Assembly: GCA_013396525.1 (NCBI GenBank)
Contig: VWYX01000403.1
Location: 166,378 to 230,377 of the forward strand
Reading direction: 5' to 3'
Length of the DNA stretch: 64,000 nucleotides
Origin: Chaetorhynchus papuensis
Taxonomy: Eukaryota; Chordata; Aves; Passeriformes; Rhipiduridae
The notes beneath the pieces are model-generated. The model was not told the DNA's origin, searched no databases, and saw only the letters and a list, made by a program, of their open reading frames with translations. Positions 36,701 through 46,400 of this stretch are shown one piece after another. Both the position numbers and the translations under genes were made by a program. Within the stretch, counting starts at the first letter, position 1; every line of letters starts with the position of its first letter.

Positions 36701-39700
36701 GGTTTCACCTCCCTGGAGCCCAGGTTTGGGATGGCACTTACTGCTGTCCTCGGGCAGTTAAGCCCCCATGGAAGCAGGAGCTCTGCTCTTGCATGAAAAG
36801 CACAGGTTGGACCTGGCCCCCCGAGGTGGGAGCAGCTCACTGGAGCAGCAGGGATTGCCACCTCCTCATTCTGGTTTCCTGGCCACTATCAGTCTGTCAG
36901 ATATGTCCCCTTAGGAAGAATTATGGTGCTAATTGTGACCTGATCAACCATGAAGCTAAGTGTGTGTTTCTCTTTTGATTTTCTTCCCCTCAGTCAAACA
37001 GGGAAGATTAAGCCGGTGGTCCTGCCGCTGCTGTGGTTTGCAGAGGTGAGCTGCCTTCCTCAGCCTGATTCTGCAGAGCCTCTCCTGCTTCCCCGTCACC
37101 CAGTGCTGGGGAAACTCCACTTTGGATAAAGCTTTAAGCCAGACAGACTAATTAAGCACCAACAGAAGGCTTTTCAATACTTGAATAATGGCTATGCCAT
37201 TAATCCCCCTGAGCTGAACAAACCCTGCACTATACTTGGTAAATCTCTGGCTCTGTCCTAGATGTGGGGTTAAATAGGGCCCTGGACAGAGCTGCCAGCA
37301 CCCCTGTCCTCATGTGGGCCAGGGACTGCAGCCTCCAGCTGTGGCTGCATGTCCAGCTGACTCCAGCTATTTACTAAAAGCTTCTAGCCTGACTGAACCT
37401 TGCATAAATTCCCTAATTCATGCTGGGAGGTGGTGGTGGGAGAGGAATTGTTCAGCTGGTCTGTCTCAGCCCTGGGCGGGAGGGAAACGCCACTGACAGC
37501 TCTGCTTTTTTGAGCAGAGCGGATCCATCGAAGGCTCAGTCCTCACGCAGTTTTACAACAACCTGGTGCTGCTGCCGTCGGTGCTGGACTACGTGCAGTA
37601 CATCCTCCTTGGGCTGAGTGTCCCCCTCATTATCTCAGCAGCTGTGCTCATGGCAATGAGTAAGGTAAGAACCTGCAGCTGCCCCCTGGGAAGTGCTGCG
37701 AGTCAAATCAGACTCAATCAGACGCTGTAGTTCGGGCTGACAATCTAACGTGTCTGAGGAAACACTGGCTGATGCCACCAACGACCTCCCAATGGTGCCA
37801 GGTGCCAGCAGAGAGCAGCAGGACTTCCTTAGCCATCTAGAAATTGGGCTGCAGATGCCATGAAGCATTTCTGGCTTTCTTTGGTGCACAAGATGGAAGT
37901 GGCTTCCTGGAGGAGGAGGTATTTCTCAGCTCACCCAGCTAACGAAGAAACAAGCCTGGTTTATCAACCCAGCCTCCATAGAAGGCAGCAGAAGCTCTGT
38001 GCCATTGCACAGATCTGCCTCTCTGTAGGGTCCCAGCAGTTTCCCAGTCAGAGCAGAGCCTTCTCCAGAGGATGGAGCTGTCTGAACGCAGCATGTTCAG
38101 TGAAATGCAGCTGCTGTGTTCTTGCAGAGGGGACACAGCCACTGTGGCTGCTTCTCAGCCCAGCACAGATTCTGCATTTCCTTGAAATGCACTTGGTTTC
38201 TGTGGAAGTGAAACCCTCAGAGCCTTTGTGGATCTGGGCTTACTGAGAAGTGAAGACCTTTGAAGCCTGCTGGCAGCTGGGCCGTGGGGCAGGCAGTGGG
38301 GTGAGGCTGAGCTGAGCTGTCAGGGCTGAATATAAACCAGCCAAAACACTCAGAGATGTGTGGCTCTGGCTCCACAGCGATCTGATAACACTAAGCTCTC
38401 TACAAGCTTTAGTTCTCCAAGCAGAGATCTGACTCCCTAGCCTAACCCTGTATCAAAGGAAGCTGATTTAGCTTTGCACTACAGTCAGGTGGCTTAGGCT
38501 GGCTCTAGGGCTGCAGAGGTGAAGAGGCTACTTGTGGGATTAAAGGCAGGGATGAGAGCAGACGAAGGGGAGGCCTGTGTGAGGGGCTGCCTTTGCTCAG
38601 CTGGCTGCTGCCCTTCATCAAACACCAATGCAAACCCACCTTAAATAATGCCAGGGTTCTCGGAGTATCACGTAATTGGATTTTAAGCAAGTCTACAATT
38701 ACTTAAGTGACTTAAACATATGATCCCAAATCCCCTTGTTCTTCCACACACTTCCCCTGCAGGGTGGGAGTGATGCTAGGGCCCAGAGCTCACCACCAAA
38801 CCCTTACTGTGCTCCCAGGATGGTCCTGGGATGAACTGCCCCACTTCAGCATGAGTGGTTGCTGGCAGACAGGCTGCAGTCTGCTGCATGACCCCAGGAG
38901 CTCTGAAAAAGGGCTGGGCAGGCTTTTCTAACACCTTATGCAGCCCTGAGCTGGCATTTCCTCACCCTGCTTTGTGCAAGTCTTAATTCCTGGTATCAAA
39001 GAGATTTAACCATGCTAGAAAGGGCCAGGGAGAAAAGCTGGATTTTAAACTCATTCAAGCCAACCGAATATCTGCTTGTGAAATATCCCAAACCCAGGCA
39101 TAAGCCAGCTGTATTTCTGTGCTCAGCCCAAAGAGTCACGAAGTGTTAGAACTAAAACTCAACGTCAGGAAGTGCCTGACTATCTGGAAAGTGATTAAAA
39201 AGCTTCAACGACCTTACCAATCTCCAAGAAAGCTGTACAACGACGTCTCCTCCTAATGAGTAGATAAGAGCTTGTAAACTGGATGACAGCGATTTGCAGC
39301 CAAGGTGTGTTCCTCATTCGATTGAAGTGTTGCTGATCTAGCTCTGATTGCTTAATCGTGCACAGTTCTGCCTCCCGAAGTCAGAGGGGACGCTGAGCGG
39401 GGTCATTGCCCACACCTTCACGTGTCTGCCAGCATGAAGGTCTCCCTGAACCCAGCTCCTCCCTCTGTCTTGTGTGTGTCTCTGGCTTCTGGAGGGAGCA
39501 GTGTGCTCTGAAGCCAGTGCAGATGAGGTGCTGTGAAACACTTAAATCTTAGTCTAGTTTCTAGTGGAGCCAGTTTGAAATGCATCTGTTGGACTCGCAG
39601 CTCTAAAAAATGCATGATCTGTACGGGGGTGAAACACCCCCAGACATTGTAGCTCTCTGCCATTGTGGCCTAAAGCCTGTGTGGTGTCATTTTTAAAAGG

Positions 39701-40022
39701 CAAACAGACCATTTTAAAACTGGCTCGACACCGAACAAAATCTTAACTAGGACTTAGTTTAATCTAAATTTCGAAATCTTCATTAATAACTAGACTGTAG
39801 TTAAACGGTGATTTTTTTCCGAATCTCCTCCGAAAATTGGAGCCCTCGTGAAATTCGTGTCCAAGTGCACCATAAACCAGACTGATTGTCTTCTAGGAAA
39901 AATGCTCTTTATTTTGGAGTAGCAATAAAAAGAGCTCAGACAGTAATAAGGCAAACCAGGCCACCTCTGCCACAAACCTGCCTCCGGTTAAGGGGACGGT
40001 GTTGCGGGAAGCCAGACTGTAG
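24743..40022 (+). CDS. SCARB1: SCARB1, scavenger receptor class B type 1 (SR-BI form)
   Basis: CD36-family membrane receptor that takes up cholesteryl ester from HDL and, in birds, carotenoids. Exons: 24743-24862, 28617-28774, 30465-30606, 31067-31270, 31459-31554, 32116-32228, 34103-34269, 34883-35001, 36047-36120, 36994-37045, 37518-37664, 39897-40022. All are GT-AG with consistent phases, giving 505 residues (human 509, from memory). N-terminal membrane anchor about residues 8-30, large ectodomain, C-terminal membrane span about 439-461. Nine N-glycosylation sequons at 100, 106, 171, 210, 225, 253, 307, 327 and 380; cysteines 249, 277, 318, 320, 331 and 381 match the known ectodomain cysteines. 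The C-terminus EARL resembles the mammalian EAKL that binds PDZK1. The exon 3 acceptor is a (CT)10 repeat. An alternative last exon is listed separately. Confidence 0.96.
24863..28616 (+). other. SCARB1: SCARB1 intron 1
   Basis: A 3.75 kb intron. The first 300 bp continue the CpG island and hold an imperfect duplication around GAGCGGGATG..GATGCAG (about 24927-25020). The rest has no recognisable gene or transposon. The open frames at 24497-25385 on both strands come from GC richness. Confidence 0.75.
30441..30460. repeat. SCARB1: (CT)10 microsatellite forming the exon 3 acceptor tract
   Basis: Ten CT dinucleotides are followed at once by GCAG and SCARB1 exon 3 at 30465. The microsatellite is the polypyrimidine tract of intron 2, so length variation would act directly on a splice signal. 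Confidence 0.95.
32486..32520. promoter_or_regulatory. Candidate GATA-factor element in SCARB1 intron 6
   Basis: A perfect 8-bp inverted repeat AGATAACC (32486-32493) and GGTTATCT (32500-32507), separated by AGATGT, forms a palindromic GATA motif. A third site AGATAAG lies at 32513-32519. CAGATG at 32493-32498 is an E-box between the two palindromic arms, as in GATA/TAL1 composite elements. Function is inferred from the motif only. Confidence 0.4.
32663..32692. repeat. Poly-T tract in SCARB1 intron 6
   Basis: T8, then CCC, then T19. It could be the antisense poly-A tail of a decayed retrocopy, but I see no recognisable body beside it. Confidence 0.9.
39897..40022 (+). CDS. SCARB1: SCARB1 alternative exon 12 (SR-BI cytoplasmic tail)
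   Basis: A 126-nt exon after TTCTAG, joined in phase 0 to exon 11. It encodes 41 residues starting EKCSLFWSSNKK and ending VLREARL, clearly the counterpart of the human SR-BI tail. The TAG stop (40020-40022) is the last three bases of the exon, and the donor GTGGGT follows at once. The length is a multiple of three, so skipping joins exon 11 to exon 13 in frame and produces the SR-BII-like form. The human exon is 129 nt from memory. The C-terminal EARL should be a PDZ ligand. Confidence 0.93.
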   Translation, partial: EKCSLFWSSNKKSSDSNKANQATSATNLPPVKGTVLREARL

Positions 40023-40514
40023 GTGGGTACCCAGTCAAGGTAACACACGCTTTTCTCTCGTCCTGATTTGATTAAGCTTCACTTAAAACCAATCAAATGA
40101 AAACGTTTGCTGGGAGACATGCCCTGCTGGCAAGCTTTGATGGAGCAGTGTTGTCTCCTGCCTTTATTTGGGGAGATTCAGATGTCTCAATATTGGCACT
40201 TAACCAGGTTGCAGGCACATGCTCTTATTGTTTCTCTGGTATACCTGATCTGCAGCCCTAATAATGTCAGCAGGGATCGGGGGGAAAAGTAGGATTGGTG
40301 TGAGGAAATACTTTTCTTGCCTGTTTTTCCCCCCCGTCTCTGAGTGTTTGAGATCCGGAGGTAAGTTTTTGGAATGGGTAAAAAACTTGTGGGGTAACAG
40401 AGGTAGTCCCCTGGTGGGTATCACCCCTCCCCTGCATGCAGGGAGCTTCAGCAGAGAGGCTTTCAAAGAGGGAATTTCTGATGTATAAAATATCTGGGTT
40501 TGTATTACAGGAAC

Positions 40515-42345
40515 ACAAAATCACTGAATCGTTGAGCTTGAGGGGACCTCTGGAGCTCATCTATTCCAATCCCTCTGCTCAAGCAGAGTCACCTAGCTCA
40601 GCACCATGTCCAGATGTCTCTTAATATCTTCAGGGATGGAGATTCCTCAGGGCAACCTGTTCCCGTTTTTACAGTTTTCACAGAAAAAGAAAAAAAAAAG
40701 GAAAAAAAAAAAAAAGTATTTCCTAATGTCCAGATGGAATCCCCTGTGTTTAAGTGCCCCTTGGCTCTTGTCCTGTCCCTGGACACCACCAAGAAGAGCC
40801 TGGCTCTGCACTTACACCCTCCCTTCAGAAACTTGTTGGCAGTGGTAAGATCCCCCTGAGCCTTCTCTTCTCGAGGCTGAACAGTCCCAGTTCTCTCAGC
40901 CTCTGCACACATGAGAGACAGTCCAGTCCCAAAATCACTTTAGTGGTCCTTTGCTGGACTCTTCCCAGTAGTTACATCTCTCTTGTCCTGGCAATCCCAG
41001 GACTGAACACAGTACTCCCTGTATGGCCTCACCAGTGATGAGCAGAGGGGGAGGATCACTCCAGGACCTGCTGCCAACACTCCCAGTGCAGCCCAGGACC
41101 TCACTGGCTGCCTTTGCTACCTGGCCACGCTGCTGGCTCACCTTCAGCTCGGTGTCCCCAAGGTCCCCAGGTCCTTTTCTGCCAAACTGCTGCAGAGCTG
41201 GGTGACCTTTAGGGTGTCCTGGTGTGTGGGGTTGTTCATCCCAAGTGAAAGACCTTGTACATCCTCTTGTTGAACCTGGTGAGGGTCCTTCCAGTCCGTT
41301 TCTCGGCCTGCTGAGGTCTCTCTGGTGTACCAGCCACTCCCCCAGTTTTTGCAGACCGTTAATAAAGATTTTACACAGGACTGGACCCAGTATTGACCCC
41401 TGGTGTACACTGATGGTTACTGGACTCCAACTCAACTCTGAGCCTGCTGTTCAGCCAGTTTTCAGTCCACCTCACTGCCTGCTCATCCAGTCCCTACTTC
41501 ATCAGCTTCCCTATAAGGTTTTCATGGGAGATGGTGTCAAAAGCCTGGGGTCCAGGTCGACAATATCCACTGTTCTCCCCTCATCTACTGAGCCAGTCCT
41601 TCCATCACAGATGGTCAAGCACAATTTCCCCTTGGTGAAGCCTAGTGACTACACTTGATGATTTAATTGTCCTTCACGTGCCTGGAAATGGTTCCTAGAA
41701 TTAGCTGCTCCATCACTTTCTCCAAGATGAAGGGAGGCTGACTGGCCTGTAGCTCCTGAGGGCTTCCTTCTTGATCTTTTTCAAGATAGAAGTGATATTT
41801 GCTTTCCTTCAGTCTTTGGGCCCCTCTCCCCACTGCCAGGCCTGCTCAAAGACAACAGGGAATGGCCTTGCTGTGATGTGAGCCCACTCATCCCATCAGG
41901 GTTTATGGATCTGTGTGTGTTTAGGTTCCTTAAGTATTCTCTGACCTCATCCTCTTCCACCAAGGGTGCATCTTCCTTGCTCCGGACTTTCCTCGGGTTC
42001 TGGGGTCCCCAGGCCCTCATGGTTCCCTCCTCTTTCTTTTGTCACCTGGGTACTTGGAGAAGCCTTTCTTGTCTCTGACATCCTTGGCTAGATTCAATTC
42101 CAGTTGGGTTTTGGCTTTCCTGTCTTCATCCCTGCATGCTGGGAGAGTGTCCCTGTATTCCTGCCAGGTTACCTGTCCCTGCTCCCACCTTCCAGGTGTT
42201 TCCTTTCTGCATTTGTGTTTGGTCAGGAGCTCCTGGTTCATCCATGTTGCCCTGCTGGCATTTTTTCCTGGCTTGGGATGCTTGTTAGGGTGGACTGTTC
42301 TTGAATTTGGAGGAGGTGATGCTTGAATATTAACCATCTTTTTTG
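40515..42345 (-). mobile_element. CR1 LINE, 5'-truncated, antisense, with RT remnants
   Basis: On the minus strand the element runs 5' to 3' from about 42345 to 40515. Decayed pol-type frames appear in the expected order: a WMNQELLTKHKCRKET and QVTWQEYRDTL segment (42017-42337), an EEDEVREYLRNLNTHRSINP segment (41781-42020), and the reverse-transcriptase block ISVHQGSILGPVLCKIFI (about 41360-41415). The CR1 3' UTR then runs to about 40515. Frames are broken by stops and shifts, so it is a dead copy. It lies in SCARB1 intron 12, between the two alternative terminal exons. An A-rich run at about 40684-40716 is internal. Confidence 0.93.
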
Positions 42346-42384
42346 CCCTGACTGTATCCCCTCACCTGAGGTCTGTAGGCACTT

Positions 42385-42475
42385 AGAATCGTAGACTCAT
42401 TAAGGTTGAAAATTCCTCCAAGATCCTCGAGTCCAAACTTCAATCCAATACCACCATGCCCAGAGTCTCCAGGTG
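42385..42475 (-). mobile_element. CR1 3'-end fragment, antisense
   Basis: Starts AGAATCGTAGACTCATTAAGG and continues AGATCCTCGAGTCCAAAC, then CAATACCACCATGCCC, the usual antisense appearance of a CR1 terminus. It is separate from the longer element, which already has its own 3' end at about 40515. Confidence 0.8.
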
Positions 42476-43246
42476 TTCCTGGTGGTGTCACTGGTGCCCA
42501 CACTGGAGCAGCAGTGGGCAGTAGTCAAAGGGTTAGACAAGCCTCATGGCCCCTCCACAGCACCCCAATCCACGTCCCCAGCAAGCAGAAGTCTCTGGGT
42601 GAGGGGCAGGTTGGTGTCTCTGTGTCCAGCAGCAGGAAGTGACCCACTCCGGTCACCTGCTGCTTCCTGCTGGGCTTCTGGCATGATTTAGGGTCAGGCC
42701 CACGTGGTCTGTTGGAAGGCCTATGTGGCTCCTGCTCAGCTTTGAGGGTGGTGAACCTGTTCTGAAGGTGTGAGTGTTAAGAGTTTAGGTGAGGAGGAGC
42801 CACCTTGGTGCCAGAAGGCACCAACTTCCACCCTTCCCCTTCCGCAGAGGCTGCACCTACCCTGATCCTAGGAATGAGTGCTGCCTGTGCCTGCTGAGGC
42901 TGGTGCCTGGGGGGGCCCCCGAGCTCTTCTGTCCCTCAGCAGTCTGTCCATCCCCCTTCCATCTCGGGTGCTGTGCAGCACACTGACTTTGTCCCACGAC
43001 TGTCCCATCTCCCTTCCATCTCAGGACTTCATCCCACAGCTCCTCCACACAGCTCTTCAGGCCGGGTGTCTTGGGTGGCGTCACAGGTGGGCAGGGATGG
43101 GAATAACCTCGTTTTGGTAGGGCAGGAGGTACAAAGAGGTGCAAAAATCTTCACTTTAAGAAAAGTCCTTGGCCTTGAAAGTCCAAGAGGCTTGGGGTGG
43201 GGACGCTGGGTGTGACCACGCTGTGACCTCTGTCCCTCCCCTGCAG

Positions 43247-43369
43247 AGAGGCGCCGCCGAGAAGAGCCCCCGTCCCCCCGCCACGCCGAGCAAACGTCCC
43301 CCCTCCTCCGAGACCACGCCGCTCCTGCACGACGCCGACGCCCCGAGCCAGGACGATGCCGAGGCCTGA
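43247..43369 (+). CDS. SCARB1: SCARB1 exon 13 (SR-BII-like cytoplasmic tail)
   Basis: Acceptor CCCTGCAG ends at 43246. In phase 0 after exon 11 the exon encodes 40 residues starting RGAAEKSPRPP and ending DDAEA, then TGA (43367-43369). Joined directly to exon 11 it gives a 504-residue protein. The Pro/Ser-rich tail with ETTPLL resembles the mammalian SR-BII tail, whose TPLL dileucine motif drives endocytosis (from memory). In transcripts that include exon 12 the same sequence is 3' UTR. High GC and open frame support coding use; splicing itself is inferred. Confidence 0.85.
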   Translation, partial: RGAAEKSPRPPATPSKRPPSSETTPLLHDADAPSQDDAEA

Positions 43370-43388
43370 GCCACCCGCCCTGCCCCGC

Positions 43389-43731
43389 CACGCTCCCCAC
43401 GGGGACACGCTCCCCACAGGGACACGCTTCCCATGGGGTCATGCTCCCCACAGGGACACGCTCCCCACAGGGACACGCTCCCCACGGGGACACGCTCCCC
43501 ACGGGGACACGCTCCCCACGGGGTCACGCTCCCCACAGGGACACGCTTCCCACAGGGACACGCTTCCCACGGGGACACGCTCCCCACGGGGACACGCTTC
43601 CCACGGGGACACGCTCCCCACGGGGACACACTCCCCACGGGGACACGCTTCCCATGGGGACACGCTTCCCACAGGGACACGCTCCCCACGGGGACACGCT
43701 TCCCATGGGGTCACGCTCCCCACAGGGACAT
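43389..43731. repeat. 17-bp minisatellite, about 20 copies, in SCARB1 last exon
   Basis: Tandem unit close to GGGACACGCTCCCCACG, with C/T, A/G and CTCC/CTTCC-type variants, starting about 20 bp after the SR-BII stop codon. Because 17 is not a multiple of three and the unit has no stop, all six frames stay open, which creates several spurious 80-200 codon frames. It lies in the probable SCARB1 3' UTR. Confidence 0.97.
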
Positions 43732-44044
43732 GGCCGTGCTGCAGGGGACACCTGTTTGGGATCCCCAGAGCTCTCTGGAAGGTGAAGTCCTGGACAGCTC
43801 AGCGGAGGCCCTGCGCAGCACGGCAAAGCCACGGGATAGTCCTGCTGCTCAGCATTCCCGCTCATCCAGAGACCCCGTCCAGACGCTCAAGGCAGTGTTC
43901 AAGAGCCCTTGTCCCCAAGGGGCAGCCACGGCCCCTCTCTCCGGTGGAATGAAGATGGTTGCTGACTGATCTCTGAGAAGTTATTTGCAATTTAAAACTG
44001 CCTATTGTGCTAGGGATAAAAGGCACTTTAATGGGAGCCTTTAA

Positions 44045-44050
44045 AATAAA
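44045..44050 (+). terminator. SCARB1: SCARB1 polyadenylation signal candidate AATAAA
   Basis: The first canonical hexamer after the SR-BII stop, about 680 bp downstream, followed by GT-rich sequence (GGTTTGTATAGG). It would place the minisatellite inside the 3' UTR. Confidence 0.6.
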
Positions 44051-44059
44051 TGAGGTTTG

Positions 44060-45691
44060 TATAGGTAGCACTGATGGGATTTAGTGATCTTTTTAAAAGC
44101 CACTGTTCATCTCACCAAATGGGGCACGGCTTGTCCTGGAGCCACTCAGTTTTATTGCCACTTGATGTTAACTGGACTACACTGCAAATCATTTCTGGGT
44201 GCTGTCACTTCGGTGATGCCTCTTTCCACAGCACCTGGAGCCTGCCTGGGGTTGCTCCAGCCTTTGCTTGTGTTGGAGAGCAGTGGTGACTTTTAAAGCC
44301 CCCGTTCTGTGCCGTGACCTTGTGCTCCACAGCGATTCCAGCTCACAGCCCTGTTACTTAATCTCTCCTGGCTGTAGGTGACTGCGTGAGATGAGCCTTG
44401 GCAAACCCTCGGTGGTGCATCTGAGCTGTCACTCAGCTCCTGGCAGTTGTCCCTGCTGCCTGCTCAGCCATCCGGGATCAGCTCTTCTGGCCGTGGCCAT
44501 CGGCACTGGAGGCCATCGGTGCCTCTGGTCATACTGCCTGACCACGGGAAGGGGGGAAGCTTGACCCTGTCCTTGAGTGTTAATGAAGATATTTTTGCTT
44601 TTTGAGAGGGAGGAATATGTGCAATCGTGAAAGTAACGATATGGCCTTAAGTAGCGTTTGATTAAAGTTTTGCAGATTTCTGAAATGGTGCGTTGGGTGA
44701 CCTGGGGCTGGGTGTTTCCTGGGGATGGGTGGTCCTGGGTCACACTTCAGTGGGAAGGAAGCCCAAAGCCCAGGAATGTTTTTGGAAAATTGCTAGTCAG
44801 TAGTTGTCTGCCACACCTGCCTTGCCCACTTCCAGCCAGGAGCTTGGGAAAAGCAAAGGGGCCAGTGCTGGAGCATCTGGCAAGGATGAGAGAGGTGGGG
44901 GGGAATCTCTGCTCTGTCTTGGAGCAGAGGACTTGTTGCACTGTGTGTGACATGGATACTCTTGGGGTCTGGAAGTCTTTGTCCAGGACAGACCTGTGAC
45001 TTCCTAATGGGCTAAGCAACACTTTTCTCTTACACCTCCATTCCTCTTACTGGTCCTCTTAGCATGGGACCTAAACCAGACTCTTCCTGGGCCAGTGCAT
45101 TCCTTCCTGCCCATGTCCAGTCCTGCAGTGGGCCCAGGCTGCCTCAGCATGGAAACAGCCGTGATGCAGCCTGGGTCACAACAGGAAAAGGTGGCACTTC
45201 GGTCCGTGGTTGAACTCCCCTGCACGCCTCAAGTGTGTCTTGCAGGTGTGACCGCCAAGTCCCTTCTTGTGGCCACTGCTGCTGGGTTATCTCTGTGGCA
45301 CAAATCCCCACTGAGAGCGATTCTTAAACTGCAGCTGTAAACTCTCTCTGGCCTTCAATCCCAGTGTATCCACTGGCAAACAGCAGCTCGCACCCACAGC
45401 CTCGTCCAGCGGCGATGGAGCCGGGAGCGGGGCAGAGCAGGGGGTACAGCAGCAATGCCCACCCGTGGGCTCCCTGTGAGCGGCTTTAATGACCTTACGG
45501 TGCTAATTGCAGCTGGACGAGCGAACACGAATAAAACGCGGGAATGCCGCTCTCAGCACAAGCCTCGGCGGGTGTTTTTTTTGTGGCTTTGCACGTTGCA
45601 GGAGCTCTTTAGTTTCACCAGCGCTGCTGCAGCCGGTGGGGGCCGGGGGGGCTCGGCGGGACCGCGGCGCTGCAGCGCTGCCGTGCGGCCG
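44060..45691. other. Sequence after SCARB1, up to the assembly gap
   Basis: No gene recognised. The block at about 45470-45565, with TTTAATGACC, GTGCTAATTGCAGCTGG and several CpGs, looks like a candidate conserved element. From about 45620 the sequence becomes very GC-rich up to the gap. Confidence 0.4.
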
Positions 45692-45983
45692 NNNNNNNNN
45701 NNNNNNNNNNNNNNNNNNNNNNNNNNNNNNNNNNNNNNNNNNNNNNNNNNNNNNNNNNNNNNNNNNNNNNNNNNNNNNNNNNNNNNNNNNNNNNNNNNNN
45801 NNNNNNNNNNNNNNNNNNNNNNNNNNNNNNNNNNNNNNNNNNNNNNNNNNNNNNNNNNNNNNNNNNNNNNNNNNNNNNNNNNNNNNNNNNNNNNNNNNNN
45901 NNNNNNNNNNNNNNNNNNNNNNNNNNNNNNNNNNNNNNNNNNNNNNNNNNNNNNNNNNNNNNNNNNNNNNNNNNNNNNNNNNN
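45692..45983. other. Assembly gap (292 N)
   Basis: Run of N. Left flank is GC-rich CpG sequence and right flank is a G-rich minisatellite, the usual setting for sequencing dropout. Predicted reading frames through the gap are meaningless. Confidence 0.99.
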
Positions 45984-46400
45984 GGGGAGAACGGGGGGTC
46001 CATCCCTGAGGGGCACGGGGCACGGGCATGGAGGGGAGAATGGAGGGTCCATCCCTGAGGGGCACGGACATGGAGGGGAGAACAGGGGGTCATCCCTGAG
46101 GGGCACAGGGTATGGACATGGAGGGGAGAATGGAGGGTCCATCCCTGAGGGGCACGGGGTATGGACATGGAGGGGAGAACGGGGGGTCCATCCCTGAGGG
46201 GCACGGGGTACGGGCATGGAGGGAGGGAACGGAGGGTCCGGGGGGTCCCAGGGGGCGGCGAGACCCGGGCACAGACATGGAGGGGGGAGCGGGGGGTCCA
46301 GTCCCGGGTGAGGAACAGGGGGTCCCTCCCTGAGAGGCACGGGGTACGGGCATGGAGGGGGGCGAGTGGGGGGTCCATCCCTGAGGGGCACTGGGAGTTC
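45984..46400. repeat. G-rich minisatellite of about 42-48 bp units
   Basis: About nine imperfect copies of a unit containing GGGGTCCATCCCTGAGGGGC followed by ACGGGGTACGGGCATGGAGG. The array abuts the gap and may extend into it. The proline-rich antisense frames across it are artefacts of the repeat. Confidence 0.93.

Noticed and set aside
43156..43969. Up to 198-codon frames in all phases resembling repetitive proteins
   Set aside because: A 17-bp stop-free repeat keeps every phase open; no domain and no start context.
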